From: CAVOGJ01 sp963695405
Lineage (GTDB): Bacteria; Planctomycetota; Planctomycetia; Pirellulales; Pirellulaceae
Reading direction: 5' to 3'
NCBI GenBank assembly: GCA_963695405.1
Contig: CAVOGJ010000015.1
Location: 310,001 to 374,000, forward strand
DNA: 64,000 nucleotides
Part shown: piece after piece, positions 17,837 through 27,168 of the stretch
Position numbering within the stretch: the stretch's first letter is position 1
Layout: each line of letters opens with the position of its first letter
Notes under the pieces: model-generated
What the model was told of the DNA's origin: nothing
Databases searched by the model: none
The model's input: the letters and a program-made list of their open reading frames with translations, nothing else
Position numbers and translations under genes: made by a program

Positions 17837-18691
17837 CTAGTCGCCGGCCATGGGGTGAGACGTGAGATCCCAAGCGTCCAGCCAGCGCGTGTCCATTTGC
17901 TTCCAGCCCGACTGGTCGACCATCCGCCCTGCAAGATCCTGCATATGCCCCGCACCAAAAAAAATCGCAATCCGCTTCTTGCCGCGCTCCAACTCTGCCC
18001 CCAGAACTCGCAAGGCTTTCTTGTTTCGTTCCGTAATCAGCGTCGAGCCGTCGGGACCGGTGAAGACCAGCGTCGCCCCGTCGAGATCCGCGAATTGGGC
18101 CGCCAAGGCGCGTCGTAACTCCAAGGTTCGATTTTCTGCCAGCAGCGCCGTGAACATCGCCATGTCGCCCGTACGATGGGACGCGTCCGCCTGCTGGACC
18201 AGCGATTGGCCAAGGGAACGAAAGATGATCTTGGCCACCGACTCGTCTCGCGCCTTCATGCTGGCCGCGAATTCCGTCGGCGTCATGTCCGCATGCACGA
18301 AGTTTTCGGCCGCATAGTCGATGCATTCCAGCTGAAACGCCAAGGACAACGCCTGCGTCAATCCGTCCTGCAGCGTCGATACCATCGACGCCGATTTGCC
18401 GCCGCCGGGGCGAACCCGCGTTCCCTCGGGTGCAACCAATTCGTATAGCACCGCGTCGTAATCTCGGAACAACTTGTTAAGTTCGGCATAATAGGATGTT
18501 TCGCCGACGTGAATGGCACCGACTAAATCCACGATCACTGTCGCGCGATCCGGGTGCTGATAGGAGGTGACCGACGTTTGTAAGGCTCGAGGGTTCCCCT
18601 CTTCATCCACCGAAAGACGCACGTATTGTGCTGGCGGCTTGTCGGGAGCCGCTCGCTTCTGCACAACGGGTGATTCCGCGCTGACTCGCAT
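17837..18691 (-). CDS. TraB/GumN-like protein, 5' end probably frameshifted
   Basis: 284 residues from ATG 18691. TraB/GumN features are VDLVGAIHVGETSYY near the start, DAVLYELVAPEG about 25 residues later, and IFFGAGHMQDL near the end; the conserved GxxH and Glu are thought to form a metal-dependent peptidase-like site. The region before 18691 encodes a lipoprotein-like signal (GFVLLAACTG) in a different frame, and a well-spaced ATG at 18831 in a third frame. This suggests one or two indels in the 5' end, and that the intact protein would be an exported lipoprotein. As it stands, only the ATG at 18691 gives the body. Confidence 0.65.
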   Translation of the reverse strand: MRVSAESPVVQKRAAPDKPPAQYVRLSVDEEGNPRALQTSVTSYQHPDRATVIVDLVGAIHVGETSYYAELNKLFRDYDAVLYELVAPEGTRVRPGGGKSASMVSTLQDGLTQALSLAFQLECIDYAAENFVHADMTPTEFAASMKARDESVAKIIFRSLGQSLVQQADASHRTGDMAMFTALLAENRTLELRRALAAQFADLDGATLVFTGPDGSTLITERNKKALRVLGAELERGKKRIAIFFGAGHMQDLAGRMVDQSGWKQMDTRWLDAWDLTSHPMAGD

Positions 18692-19158
18692 TCGGCATTC
18701 TCGCCTGCCCAAAGGAGGGCACTCCGGTGCAGGCGGCCAGCAGCACGAACCCGCACATGAGAGCGGCTGTCGAGAGCGCTGTCCGCGCCGTTCTTGGTAC
18801 ACTGCCCTCCGGGGTGACGCAAGCTGCGCATATTACCTGCCTTTCAAGGGATTGATCGCGGAACGACCCGCTGACATGATCCGTTGCCTCCTGGAATTCT
18901 GCAAGCCGCCTGAACGGCGTGGAGGGCAGGCATAGTGCGGGGCGAATCGGTGCCGCGCCGAAAGTCCCGTTTTCGCAAAAATGCAGCGTCATTCACAGCG
19001 CGGCCCTTGACACATAAGGCTCCCAAGAGCAACGTTAAGGTGCGGGCGAGGTCACGCGAATGACCTTGATTCTGACGTTTTTCCATTTTTCTGGCGAGGA
19101 CCACGAGGCTGTGGGCTCATCGTTTGACGCTCGGATCGTGTGACGGAAAGGTTTTGCT
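18692..19158. other. 467-bp region: probable 5' remnant of the TraB-like gene plus intergenic DNA
   Basis: On the minus strand about 18700-18831 carries a start ATG (18831) behind AAAGGCAGG and, in another frame, the hydrophobic lipobox segment expected at the head of the TraB-like protein. The rest (about 18840-19158) has no gene; the plus-strand promoter of the small lipoprotein gene should lie here. Confidence 0.4.
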
Positions 19159-19455
19159 ATGAAGACTTTGGTTCGTTTATTGATGCTGCTATTGCTATCG
19201 CTGTGTGTTGCCGGCTGTCAGGGCGCGAAGGAGGCCGGTGATAAGGCGAAGGAGGCAGCGGACAAGGCGGCTACCACCGCTGCGGAAACCGCGGACAAGG
19301 CGGCTGGTGCCGTTGAGGGCGCTGCCAAGGCCGCCGCCGACGCGACGGGTGATGCCGTGGGTGCTGCGGAGAGGGCCACGGGCGAGGCCTTGGAAGCGAC
19401 GGGTGAGGCCATTAAAGAGACGGGACAAGCCGTCAAGGAAGCCGGCGAGAAGTAA
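19159..19455 (+). CDS. Small Ala/Lys-rich LEA-like lipoprotein
   Basis: 98 residues. The signal peptide (LLMLLLLSLCVAGC) ends in a lipobox with the Cys at residue 20. The mature part is almost only Ala, Lys, Glu, Thr, Asp and Gly in an 11-residue-like rhythm (AADKAATTAAETADKAAG and so on), as in late-embryogenesis-abundant group 3 and similar amphipathic, largely unfolded helices. Such proteins are linked to desiccation or envelope stress. A strong intrinsic terminator follows 96 bases after the stop, so it is a single-gene transcript. Confidence 0.75.
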   Translation: MKTLVRLLMLLLLSLCVAGCQGAKEAGDKAKEAADKAATTAAETADKAAGAVEGAAKAAADATGDAVGAAERATGEALEATGEAIKETGQAVKEAGEK

Positions 19456-19550
19456 GCTCAACAAGCCATCACCGAGCCAAGCGGAACGTAACTGGACGCG
19501 TGTCGTACCGGTCGATCCAAGCGGCTGCGGTTGCAAGGCAAGTGCACGAT

Positions 19551-19585
19551 GGGGTCGTCCGATTGCGGGCGACCCCTTTGTTTTT
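19551..19585 (+). terminator. Intrinsic terminator after the LEA-like lipoprotein gene
   Basis: A 10-bp stem with one wobble pair (GGGGTCGTCC 19551-19560 with GGGCGACCCC 19567-19576) and a 6-base loop is followed directly by TTTGTTTTT. It is the clearest plus-strand rho-independent terminator in the window. The rest of the 346-bp gap (19456-19801) shows no gene. Confidence 0.88.
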
Positions 19586-19801
19586 GGTCTCTTTGACTAC
19601 CCTTTCTTGTCGTTGCTGCGACGCTAGCGGCCCCGGAACTCACCAGCATCTTCCTGGGACCGGCAATTTCCTCAACCTCCGCCGTTCTTACTCAACTTAC
19701 GCGAGCGGCGCGACCGATACTACCGGCACAAGGTGAGTCCGCCCACCGTTGGTGGTGCATCGGACGCTTAACCAGCCACGCCTTTCGCCAACGAAATTGC
19801 C

Positions 19802-21253
19802 ATGAATCTCCATCGTCTACGCTTCTGTTTCGCGGGAATCGTGCTGTGCATGATGACCGGCGCCGCGACCCAGGCTCAGCATTGGTACTCCTACGCGCCA
19901 CCACCGACCGAATTCGATTGGCAATTGTTCGCGCCGTTCAACGAGGGCACGTTTGATTGCGATGAACAGAGTCCCGTGTCGGAGGGCTATTTCTTCACGA
20001 TGGATCGGTTGCACCTCTGGATGTCACGCCCGAACACCGTGCCGGTCGGTAACGATCCAGGAATTGCACCTCCTGCTGTCTACTTTCCGAACGAAATCGA
20101 GTACGCGTATTACGATGTGGCGGGACAGCTTGCGAACCCTCCTGCCAATGACACGCCACTCGTGCTCCTGCCGTTTTCCGACGGCGGCAATTTTGGCCTT
20201 CAATTCAACAGTATCGAAGATGCGACGCCCTACTCATTTCGAGGTTGGGGGAATCGTTTCGAATTCGGCTGGGTGGGCGGAAAACCGCAACATCATTCGG
20301 GATCGACGGGCTGGATGATCTCGGTCATCAGTGGTCTGGATATGGGGTATCAACTATTGTTGGGATTCGACGACAAACGACTCGACCAGCTGGGAGCGGC
20401 TCAGGGACTTGATGGCATCGACGGTGATCAGGATGACCCCAACAATATTACCAACCCAGTGGCGCCCGTACCTGGCTTTCATGCGATTCCGTATGATGAG
20501 GGACTGTCGTCCGTTCAGGTCTTTTTCAACGATCCATTTAACTTGCTACAGGGGTTCCCGGACGTAAACGGCGATCAAATTCCCGACGGTCCACCGGTTC
20601 GCTTAGGAGTGGTGTACGACGACGTCACGATCCTTAACCAGACCAACGTGTCGGGAGTCCAGTTGTCGGCCATTCGTCGTAAGACGCCACTTCACTACGG
20701 AGCCGTAGCGGAGATGACCTTCGGGGCCCGGTTCCTCCAAGTCGATGACCGATTTAACTTCCAGGGGCGAGGCAGCGTGCTGGCCGATACTGTTGTGAAC
20801 AACATGTCGCTCAATCGCATCGTGGGTCCTGAGTTTGGCATCCGTATTGCCAAGCAAAGTCGTCGTTGGTCGACGGTTATTTCCGGTCGCTTCATGGCGG
20901 GAGCAAATTTCATGTCGGCCCGCCAGATCGGTGTGATTGGTGACCATCTGACGACGTCGGGTGCCTCGAACGCCGGTCTGACCCCTGGCCTTCCGATCGG
21001 TTTTGGCGGCGACGAATTTGTGAACACGCTACGAACGCAACGTTTTAGCCCAACCGGTGAAATTAGGGTCCAGGGGATGTTTAATATCACTCGAGCGATC
21101 AAGATCCAAGCCGCGTGGGAAGGTACCGTGGTCGGCGGGATCACCCGAGGAGCCAATACGAACGAGTGGACACTTCCCTCCATGGGGCTGTTGAACAGGT
21201 CCGAGGATATCTTTATGCACGGGGTAAGCTTCGGATTCCTCGTCAACCGCTAG
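19802..21253 (+). CDS. Probable outer-membrane beta-barrel protein (BBP7-like)
   Basis: 483 residues with a signal peptide (FCFAGIVLCMMTGAATQAQ). The rest is rich in alternating polar/aromatic strands: FFTMDRLHLWMSRP, then ATPYSFRGWGNRFEFGWVGG, TGWMISVISGLDMGYQLLL, AVAEMTFGARFLQVDDRF and a final HGVSFGFLVNR with a near-terminal aromatic, as in barrels inserted by BamA. An acidic central insert (DGIDGDQDDPNN) could bind calcium. The best guess is the planctomycete BBP7 family of barrels. Function in the outer membrane is inferred only. Confidence 0.6.
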   Translation: MNLHRLRFCFAGIVLCMMTGAATQAQHWYSYAPPPTEFDWQLFAPFNEGTFDCDEQSPVSEGYFFTMDRLHLWMSRPNTVPVGNDPGIAPPAVYFPNEIEYAYYDVAGQLANPPANDTPLVLLPFSDGGNFGLQFNSIEDATPYSFRGWGNRFEFGWVGGKPQHHSGSTGWMISVISGLDMGYQLLLGFDDKRLDQLGAAQGLDGIDGDQDDPNNITNPVAPVPGFHAIPYDEGLSSVQVFFNDPFNLLQGFPDVNGDQIPDGPPVRLGVVYDDVTILNQTNVSGVQLSAIRRKTPLHYGAVAEMTFGARFLQVDDRFNFQGRGSVLADTVVNNMSLNRIVGPEFGIRIAKQSRRWSTVISGRFMAGANFMSARQIGVIGDHLTTSGASNAGLTPGLPIGFGGDEFVNTLRTQRFSPTGEIRVQGMFNITRAIKIQAAWEGTVVGGITRGANTNEWTLPSMGLLNRSEDIFMHGVSFGFLVNR

Positions 21254-21331
21254 GTCCCGGCCGTCGCCCCGTCACCCGCTGGGTGTGCCGTTGGTGCGCT
21301 TACCGTCCTCGATGGGCCGCGTGGTCGCGAG

Positions 21332-22018
21332 CTATTCGACGAGATAAACGTCCTGCGCTGGCGGCATCCAATCGAGCGGCGTGATGCGGCCGCCGTCGCG
21401 TGCCACGATGCGGATCGTTCCCACGACAAATGTGGCGTGGCAGATTCCGCTGAATGTCAGATTCACAAATGTCGGCATGAGGATTTTCATGGCAGCCTTT
21501 TGAGCCATTTCCTCCGCGCGATTTTCGCGTTTGGTTCTCATGATGTCAGCATGGGTCCGCAGGTTGTCGGCGATACGAATGCCCAGTTTGCGTGACTGTT
21601 GAACATTGGTTGCGAGAATGCGAAGGACGTCGAGGTCCACTCGGAAAGCGAAGTGCTCCAGCACTTTCTCAATGGTCTGCCCGAGCGATATTTCTCGTTG
21701 CACAATACTCAGTTCGGCCGCTAAGGATGGGTGCACTTCACGCAATTCATCGGTGCTTCGTTGTAAGGCGCTTTCAAAACTCATACCGCTTTCAAGGCAA
21801 ACCACCATCACGTCAAGGAAGTCGGGCAAGGCCCGTCGGAGCGTGGTTTGTCGTTGATGGGATTTGCGACGAAGCCAGAGGCCGGGTAACAGCATGCCCC
21901 CGATCCCCACCGGGCCACCGGCGATCATGACCCAGCGGATATTGATGCCGTACCAACGGGCGGCGAGCAGTCCCATGGTAACCGGTATCGTCATGAACAT
22001 GATGCGAGTGGCCGTCAT
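21332..22018 (-). CDS. TadC-like type II secretion F-domain protein, N-terminus missing
   Basis: 228 residues from ATG 22018. The cytoplasmic GspF/TadC domain is clear: LPDFLDVMVVCLESGMSFE, then LAAELSIVQREISLGQ, and the RAEEMAQKAAMKILMP end common to TadC. The same frame is open back to about 22100 and reads RLRFIRAGIYAPNASSF, which matches the region just before TadC's second membrane part, so homology extends upstream of any good start. The normal first 80-100 residues of TadC are absent; they would lie where tadB ends. TadC is an inner-membrane platform protein of Flp-type pili. Confidence 0.7.
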   Translation of the reverse strand: MTATRIMFMTIPVTMGLLAARWYGINIRWVMIAGGPVGIGGMLLPGLWLRRKSHQRQTTLRRALPDFLDVMVVCLESGMSFESALQRSTDELREVHPSLAAELSIVQREISLGQTIEKVLEHFAFRVDLDVLRILATNVQQSRKLGIRIADNLRTHADIMRTKRENRAEEMAQKAAMKILMPTFVNLTFSGICHATFVVGTIRIVARDGGRITPLDWMPPAQDVYLVE

Positions 22019-22919
22019 GAATGAACTGGCATTCGGAGCGTAGATACCCGCCCGAATGAACCTTAACCGTTCGGAAGTCGACGACGGACTGGAGGAGCGG
22101 CAACGATAGTAATACCATCGCCTGCATTCGCCCTTCGCTCGTGAGGACCCTCACGCGGTCCAGCAGCTTGCTCCGTTTGCGAATGACCGTTGCCAGGTTG
22201 TTCAACATTTCGACAGGGTTGCCGCCCGACTGGCGTTGCACGGTCAATGTGACGGCGAACATTCGCATCTCGACGACGCCCGTGCGGCGAGCGAGATCAT
22301 TCAGCGCCACCTGCATCGGCAGCCCCATTTGTTGTTGTTCGTGGCAGGCCTTGAACTCGCGGGCGAGCAAATCATCAAAGTTGTCTGCGACGACATGCAA
22401 AGCGCTGGTTACCGTCTGACCAGCTTGGATAGCGCGGCTCATTAGCTCAAAGGCATCAGGCAATTGGCTGCGCAGCAGATGAATGCGACGTCGCCGCCGC
22501 AAAGGCAACCAGGCAACAGGTAGAGCGAAACCGATCAGGAAACCAACGGCGCCCAGCCAGATTCGGAAGCTGACCAGGAAACAGGTGGAACCCACAAGCC
22601 ATCCCATGATAAGCGCCAGGCAAAGAAATCGCTCGGCGGAAATATTCAAGCCGGATTGTTCTAGCTGCTGGACAAACTGTTGCCAGAACCCGGGCTGTTT
22701 CTGTCTCGCGTCGACGCCCAATCGCTTAAGGTCTTTGAACAGCGCCAACTCGCTCGCCACGCCGCAGGGATCGTGTTTGAACTCATCATTCAGTCGATCC
22801 GCTACTACCTTGCGATGGCGAAGAACTTCCGCGTTGCCTGGTGAATCCCGCGCGGCGATGATTAACCAACAGCGGGGCCGCGGACGGCGAAGCGAGGGAA
22901 CAAGGGCCGTGACAGACAA
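21813..22919 (-). CDS. TadB-like type II secretion F-domain protein, C-terminus replaced
   Basis: 368 residues from a TTG at 22919. Clear TadB homology runs from about residue 75 (FVQQLEQSGLNISAERF) through two membrane segments, LPDAFELMSRAIQAGQT, the F-domain and LTSEGRMQAMVLLSLPLL. After that the frame becomes Arg/His-rich nonsense (HDGHSHHVHDD...), because it runs over tadC in another frame. The last about 70-80 residues of TadB, holding its final membrane helices, are missing. No tadA/cpaF ATPase or flp pilin is near. Probably a deletion joined tadB and tadC out of frame. Confidence 0.65.
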   Translation of the reverse strand: MSVTALVPSLRRPRPRCWLIIAARDSPGNAEVLRHRKVVADRLNDEFKHDPCGVASELALFKDLKRLGVDARQKQPGFWQQFVQQLEQSGLNISAERFLCLALIMGWLVGSTCFLVSFRIWLGAVGFLIGFALPVAWLPLRRRRRIHLLRSQLPDAFELMSRAIQAGQTVTSALHVVADNFDDLLAREFKACHEQQQMGLPMQVALNDLARRTGVVEMRMFAVTLTVQRQSGGNPVEMLNNLATVIRKRSKLLDRVRVLTSEGRMQAMVLLSLPLLQSVVDFRTVKVHSGGYLRSECQFIHDGHSHHVHDDTGYHGTARRPLVRHQYPLGHDRRWPGGDRGHAVTRPLASSQIPSTTNHAPTGLARLP

Positions 22920-23103
22920 GATCAGCCATTGACTTAAGAAAAGGCCGATCGACCCGTCTTCCAGCTGGGAAAGTGCATCGAGGCGGCGAGTGAGTGAACG
23001 AAACCCCCGCTCCGCCCCTGAGGCGGTTTTTTGATCCCGCTCAGGTCATCAGGTCGTCGCCTGACGCCAGCGCGGAAGGTCGGGAGACGGCACATACCGC
23101 AAA

Positions 23104-23286
23104 TCAGCCTTGCGGAGTGACGAGCCCCCGAAGTTCCTCCAGTTCCAAAGAGAGTCGGTGTCGCAGCGGACTTTCCATCCGCAGCTCATCCAGCAACTCT
23201 TCGGCCTTCTCCAAGGCGGCCTCCGTGATCTCCGGGCTTGAGAACAAGCTACGAAAACTGCGATGCACTTGGTCTTCTGTAATCAA
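23104..23286 (-). CDS. Small conserved-looking acidic helical protein
   Basis: 60 residues starting at TTG 23286, with GGAGG 9 bases upstream. The sequence is almost fully helical and charged (FSSPEITEAALEKAEELLDEL and on) with no signal or membrane segment. The strong ribosome-binding site and protein-like composition make it a likely true gene despite its size. It lies on the same strand between the FAAL gene (further down) and tadB, 180 bases upstream of tadB. Function unknown. Confidence 0.55.
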   Translation of the reverse strand: MITEDQVHRSFRSLFSSPEITEAALEKAEELLDELRMESPLRHRLSLELEELRGLVTPQG

Positions 23287-23403
23287 GATGACTTACCTCC
23301 GAGCGGTGCGGTCGGGAAACGCGTAACTAATCTCATTCTAGCGCTCGCTCGCATTCACGCAATACGAGCTCGACGCATTGGATGATGCATCCTCACCGGA
23401 ACG

Positions 23404-26400
23404 TCAATGGCCACGTTCAACCGGCGGGGTATGCCCCCCGGCGGTCGCCTCTAAGCCGACGATTTTTCGGTGATGCGAGCGGGCACGCGGGTCGATGCGT
23501 CGAGCGCTTCCACCGGATAACTCCCGCAGACTCTCCCGCAGGGCCCTGGCAGTCGCCTCAATCTGATGCGGTTGGTGCTCGGAGGTCACAAAAAACCGCA
23601 AACGGGCGGCTCGTTCTTCCACGGCCGGGTGCATGATCGGTTGGACGTTGATGCCTCGAGTCCCGAGGGCGTGGGAGAGTTGCAACGCCAGGAGCGAATC
23701 GCCAAGGATCACGGGCACGACGGGCGTGCCGCCGCTCGAACCGGTATTCAGGCCGGCTCTCTGGGCCAGTCCTAGCAGCTGTCCCGCGTTCGTCCGGCAC
23801 CGCATGGCTCGTTGAGGCTGTGCCTGTAGGATGCGGAGAGCCGCAAGGGACGCGGCGGCATTTGCGGGGGGTAACCCGACGCTGTAGACGAACCCGTCGG
23901 CCGTATAACGCAGTAGCTCGGTCAGTTCTTCCGAGCCAGCGATATAGCCCCCGCAACTTCCCAGTGCCTTGCTCAGCGTCCCCATCCAGACGTCGACATC
24001 GTGGGGATTGATGGCAAAGTGTTCGCCGATGCCGCGTCCTGTGAGCCCCATGGTTCCCAGCGAGTGGGCTTCATCGACCATCAGCAGAGCGCGATGACGT
24101 TTCTTGATTTCGATAAAGCGAGGCAAACAGGGGAAATCGCCATCCATGCTGTACACGCCTTCGACAACGACGAGGACGCGGCGATATTCGTGCCGAATCG
24201 ATTTCAGGATGTCGTCGAGCGCTTGCCAATCGTTATGCGGGAACTGCCGACGGCGGGCACCGGAGAGGGTGGCTCCCTGCATGATACTATTGTGGGCCAA
24301 GCCATCATGGAGGATCAGATCACCGGGTCCCATCAGGCGACCAATGGTGGTCTCGTTCGTCGCATGACCGCCGACAAATGTCAGCGCTGATTCGACACCG
24401 AGAAAATGAGCGATCTCACGCTCTAACTCTTGGTGGATCGGCTTTTCGCCGGAAACCAGGCGGCTGGCCGAACAACTGGTGCCGTAACGTTGCATCGCTT
24501 CGGTGGCGGCCCGTACGACCTCTGGATGCCCCGACATGCCCAGGTAGTTGTAACTCGACCAATTGATGTAGGTTCGATCGTCGATGATCGTCGTAGCGCC
24601 GTTCACACCGTCATGCACGCGAAAGTAGGGATTCTGCATGCCGGTGTTGCCGATCGCTTGCCGCGACTGCTTCAGCTTGATCACCTCAGGGAATAGTCGA
24701 ATGTGATAGTCTTCAGGCTGTACGGGGCGTGTCTTGTGTGGTTGCTGGTCGTCCGCCCCACTATTGCCCAAACAGGCTATGACTCCCTCGGCAACGTGCC
24801 GGCAAGTCTCCATTTCTAGCAGACGACTCTCGGGGAACGTACCGCCGAAGCGATCTTCAAGTCGATTCACGATCTCTAAACGCTCAAGCGAATCGAGTCC
24901 GAGTTCAACAATATTCGTGTCGATGGCGAGCAACGTGGCGCGATTGCCAGCAATGTCCCGTACCGCCTGATAGACCGCTTCGAGGGCGAACGGAAAGCTG
25001 ATCGTCGCGGCGCTGTTGCCGGCGGTGCTGGTGTGGCCGTTGTTGCCGTGGCGGCCAGCGGCTGACTGACTGCCGATGACGTCATCTTGTTCCCACGCGA
25101 GCCATTTAGCGATCACCATGAGGCTGCCGTCCAAGAAACCAGCTCGGCACACGTGGCGTTGGATTTTTCCACTGGAGGTCTTCGGAATCGAACCGGCGCG
25201 AATCAGGATGACCCCGTCCGGCGGCAATTGGTGGGTCGCCGTGACGGTACGTCGCACGGCGCCGATGACCTCGTCCCAGTTGTTTTCGGCCACTCGTTCG
25301 ACCTCACATACCACAATCAGTTGATCGCGGCCGTGCATGTCGATGGCGAAGGCCGCCGCAGCGCCGGTTCTCAGCCTGGTGTCGGAATGTTCGACCGTCT
25401 GCTCGATATCCTGCGGGTAGCGGTTCACCCCGCGAACAATGATCAGGTCCTTGAGGCGACCGGTAATGAACAGCTGGCCCTGATGAAAGAAACCGAGATC
25501 TCCCGTGCGCAGGAATCTACGAGGCGAAACGCCGGTACTGGTACGCAGATGGGCTCCAAAGGTACGTTCCGACGCTTCGGGCTTACCGTAGTATCCTTGT
25601 CCGACGCTACCAGAAGAAACCCACACTTCACCGATCACGTCCGGGGGACAGGCAAAGCTCGTTTTGGGATCAACAATGGCCAACTGTCCGTCCGCCGGGG
25701 AAGCGCCACAAGCGACCAGCTGTCGGGCGTGTGGGTCGATCGTCTCTACCGGCATGACGAGGCCGTCGTCTAGTTGGGTACCTTCAAAGGAGCACATCAG
25801 CGGCCGTTGTTCTCGCGTGCCGCCGGTAATCATCAGCGTCGATTCGGCCATTCCGTAGCACGGGTAAAAAGCCTCGGGCTTGAAGCCTACCGCGGCGAAC
25901 TTGCGTGCGAAATTCTGAATGGTCGTGGGACGTACCGGTTCGGCACCATTGAAGGCCAACGTCCAACTGCTCAAATCGAGCGATTCCATCTCGTCCGAAG
26001 TTACCTTCTTCGTACAAACATCATAGGCAAAGTTCGGTCCGCCACTGATCGAAACACGGTACTTGCTAATGCCCTGCAGCCACCGAACCGGCTTTTGTAA
26101 GAAAGCCGTGGGAGACATTAAGATCGAGGTGCAACCGATGCACATTGGGTTCAACACGCCGCCCACTAATCCCATGTCATGATAGGTAGGTAACCACGAC
26201 ATGCCAATGTCGCGCTGGCGGGCGTTGAAGGAAGCATTGATGAAGGTGCAGTTGTTTACAATCGTCCCGTGGCTGAGCATGACGCCTTTGGGAGCCCCCG
26301 TCGATCCCGATGTGTATTGTAGAACAGCCAGCGTGGCGTCACTGATGTCCGGCTTCCGCCACTTGTCGGCCAAATCGTCCGGGATTTCGTTCGTGGCGAT

Positions 26401-26895
26401 CCAATTCATCCGCTCCAGTTCCGGGGCTCCCTTGCTCAATCGACCGGTGCGCTGCACATAGTCGCTCACTGAGAGGGCCAAACAGGCATCGGCGTCCGAA
26501 GCGATCGCCTGAATTCGGTCCATGTTGCGGTTGCGGCGGGGCGGAAACGCGGGAACCGCAACTACGCCCGCATAAAAGCAGCCGAAAAGGCTGGCGACGA
26601 AATCCAGTCCCGGCGGAAACAGCAAGAGGGCCCGCTCACCCCCCATTCCTCGGTCGAGCAATTCTTCCGCGATGGCGCGGCGAAGGTCGAGCTGCGCGTA
26701 GGTCAGCGATTCTTCCGCATTCTCGCCATCGGCGAGATACGTAAACGCAATCTGATCCCCCTGGTGGTCTACCTGCCACCGCAGGCGATCGACAAAGTCA
26801 CGGCCGTCGGGGCCGTTACCTTGCGTCGGCGCAAATCCCTTGTGTATCACCGCCCGAAGTCTCCTCGCTTGATTCTCAGATGGAACACCCCTCAA
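23404..26895 (-). CDS. FAAL-ACP-oxoamine synthase fusion (fatty-acyl-AMP ligase, carrier, AOS)
   Basis: 1163 residues in three parts. (1) About 15-610: fatty-acyl-AMP ligase; LQYTSGSTGAPKG is the ATP loop, FYPCYGMAEST and TGDLGFF the other adenylation motifs, FNGAEPVRPTT is typical of FAAL. (2) About 630-710: acyl carrier with Ser669 in LGLDSLERL for phosphopantetheine. (3) About 735-1130: PLP enzyme of the alpha-oxoamine synthase family (8-amino-7-oxononanoate synthase, serine palmitoyltransferase, Kbl); VDEAHSLG and K976 in TLSKALG are the PLP site. The reading is that a free fatty acid is activated, held on the carrier, and condensed with an amino acid with loss of CO2 to a long-chain aminoketone. 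Start: TTG 26895 after GAGAGG; GTG 26850 is an alternative. Confidence 0.9.
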   Translation of the reverse strand: MRGVPSENQARRLRAVIHKGFAPTQGNGPDGRDFVDRLRWQVDHQGDQIAFTYLADGENAEESLTYAQLDLRRAIAEELLDRGMGGERALLLFPPGLDFVASLFGCFYAGVVAVPAFPPRRNRNMDRIQAIASDADACLALSVSDYVQRTGRLSKGAPELERMNWIATNEIPDDLADKWRKPDISDATLAVLQYTSGSTGAPKGVMLSHGTIVNNCTFINASFNARQRDIGMSWLPTYHDMGLVGGVLNPMCIGCTSILMSPTAFLQKPVRWLQGISKYRVSISGGPNFAYDVCTKKVTSDEMESLDLSSWTLAFNGAEPVRPTTIQNFARKFAAVGFKPEAFYPCYGMAESTLMITGGTREQRPLMCSFEGTQLDDGLVMPVETIDPHARQLVACGASPADGQLAIVDPKTSFACPPDVIGEVWVSSGSVGQGYYGKPEASERTFGAHLRTSTGVSPRRFLRTGDLGFFHQGQLFITGRLKDLIIVRGVNRYPQDIEQTVEHSDTRLRTGAAAAFAIDMHGRDQLIVVCEVERVAENNWDEVIGAVRRTVTATHQLPPDGVILIRAGSIPKTSSGKIQRHVCRAGFLDGSLMVIAKWLAWEQDDVIGSQSAAGRHGNNGHTSTAGNSAATISFPFALEAVYQAVRDIAGNRATLLAIDTNIVELGLDSLERLEIVNRLEDRFGGTFPESRLLEMETCRHVAEGVIACLGNSGADDQQPHKTRPVQPEDYHIRLFPEVIKLKQSRQAIGNTGMQNPYFRVHDGVNGATTIIDDRTYINWSSYNYLGMSGHPEVVRAATEAMQRYGTSCSASRLVSGEKPIHQELEREIAHFLGVESALTFVGGHATNETTIGRLMGPGDLILHDGLAHNSIMQGATLSGARRRQFPHNDWQALDDILKSIRHEYRRVLVVVEGVYSMDGDFPCLPRFIEIKKRHRALLMVDEAHSLGTMGLTGRGIGEHFAINPHDVDVWMGTLSKALGSCGGYIAGSEELTELLRYTADGFVYSVGLPPANAAASLAALRILQAQPQRAMRCRTNAGQLLGLAQRAGLNTGSSGGTPVVPVILGDSLLALQLSHALGTRGINVQPIMHPAVEERAARLRFFVTSEHQPHQIEATARALRESLRELSGGSARRIDPRARSHHRKIVGLEATAGGHTPPVERGH

Positions 26896-27168
26896 GAAAC
26901 CTCTCTAAACTCGGCCAGTAAACGATCTTGCGCCTGTCGAAGATTCGCTTTGGGGATTTTTCCGGGCAATGATCCCGCAACCGCGGCGATTCCCATCCGA
27001 AGAATCTGCCTAACCCCTTTACACTAACAAGCGAAGGGTAACGAAGCCAACTATTCATCCCCACAAAACCGGTGTTTTTTACCCATTTTCACTCGGGTTA
27101 ACCGGAAAGGGTTTCCCCGGCGACGACCCAGCAAGCGATGAAGACCCGGATCGGCAGGTCAAAAGCAA

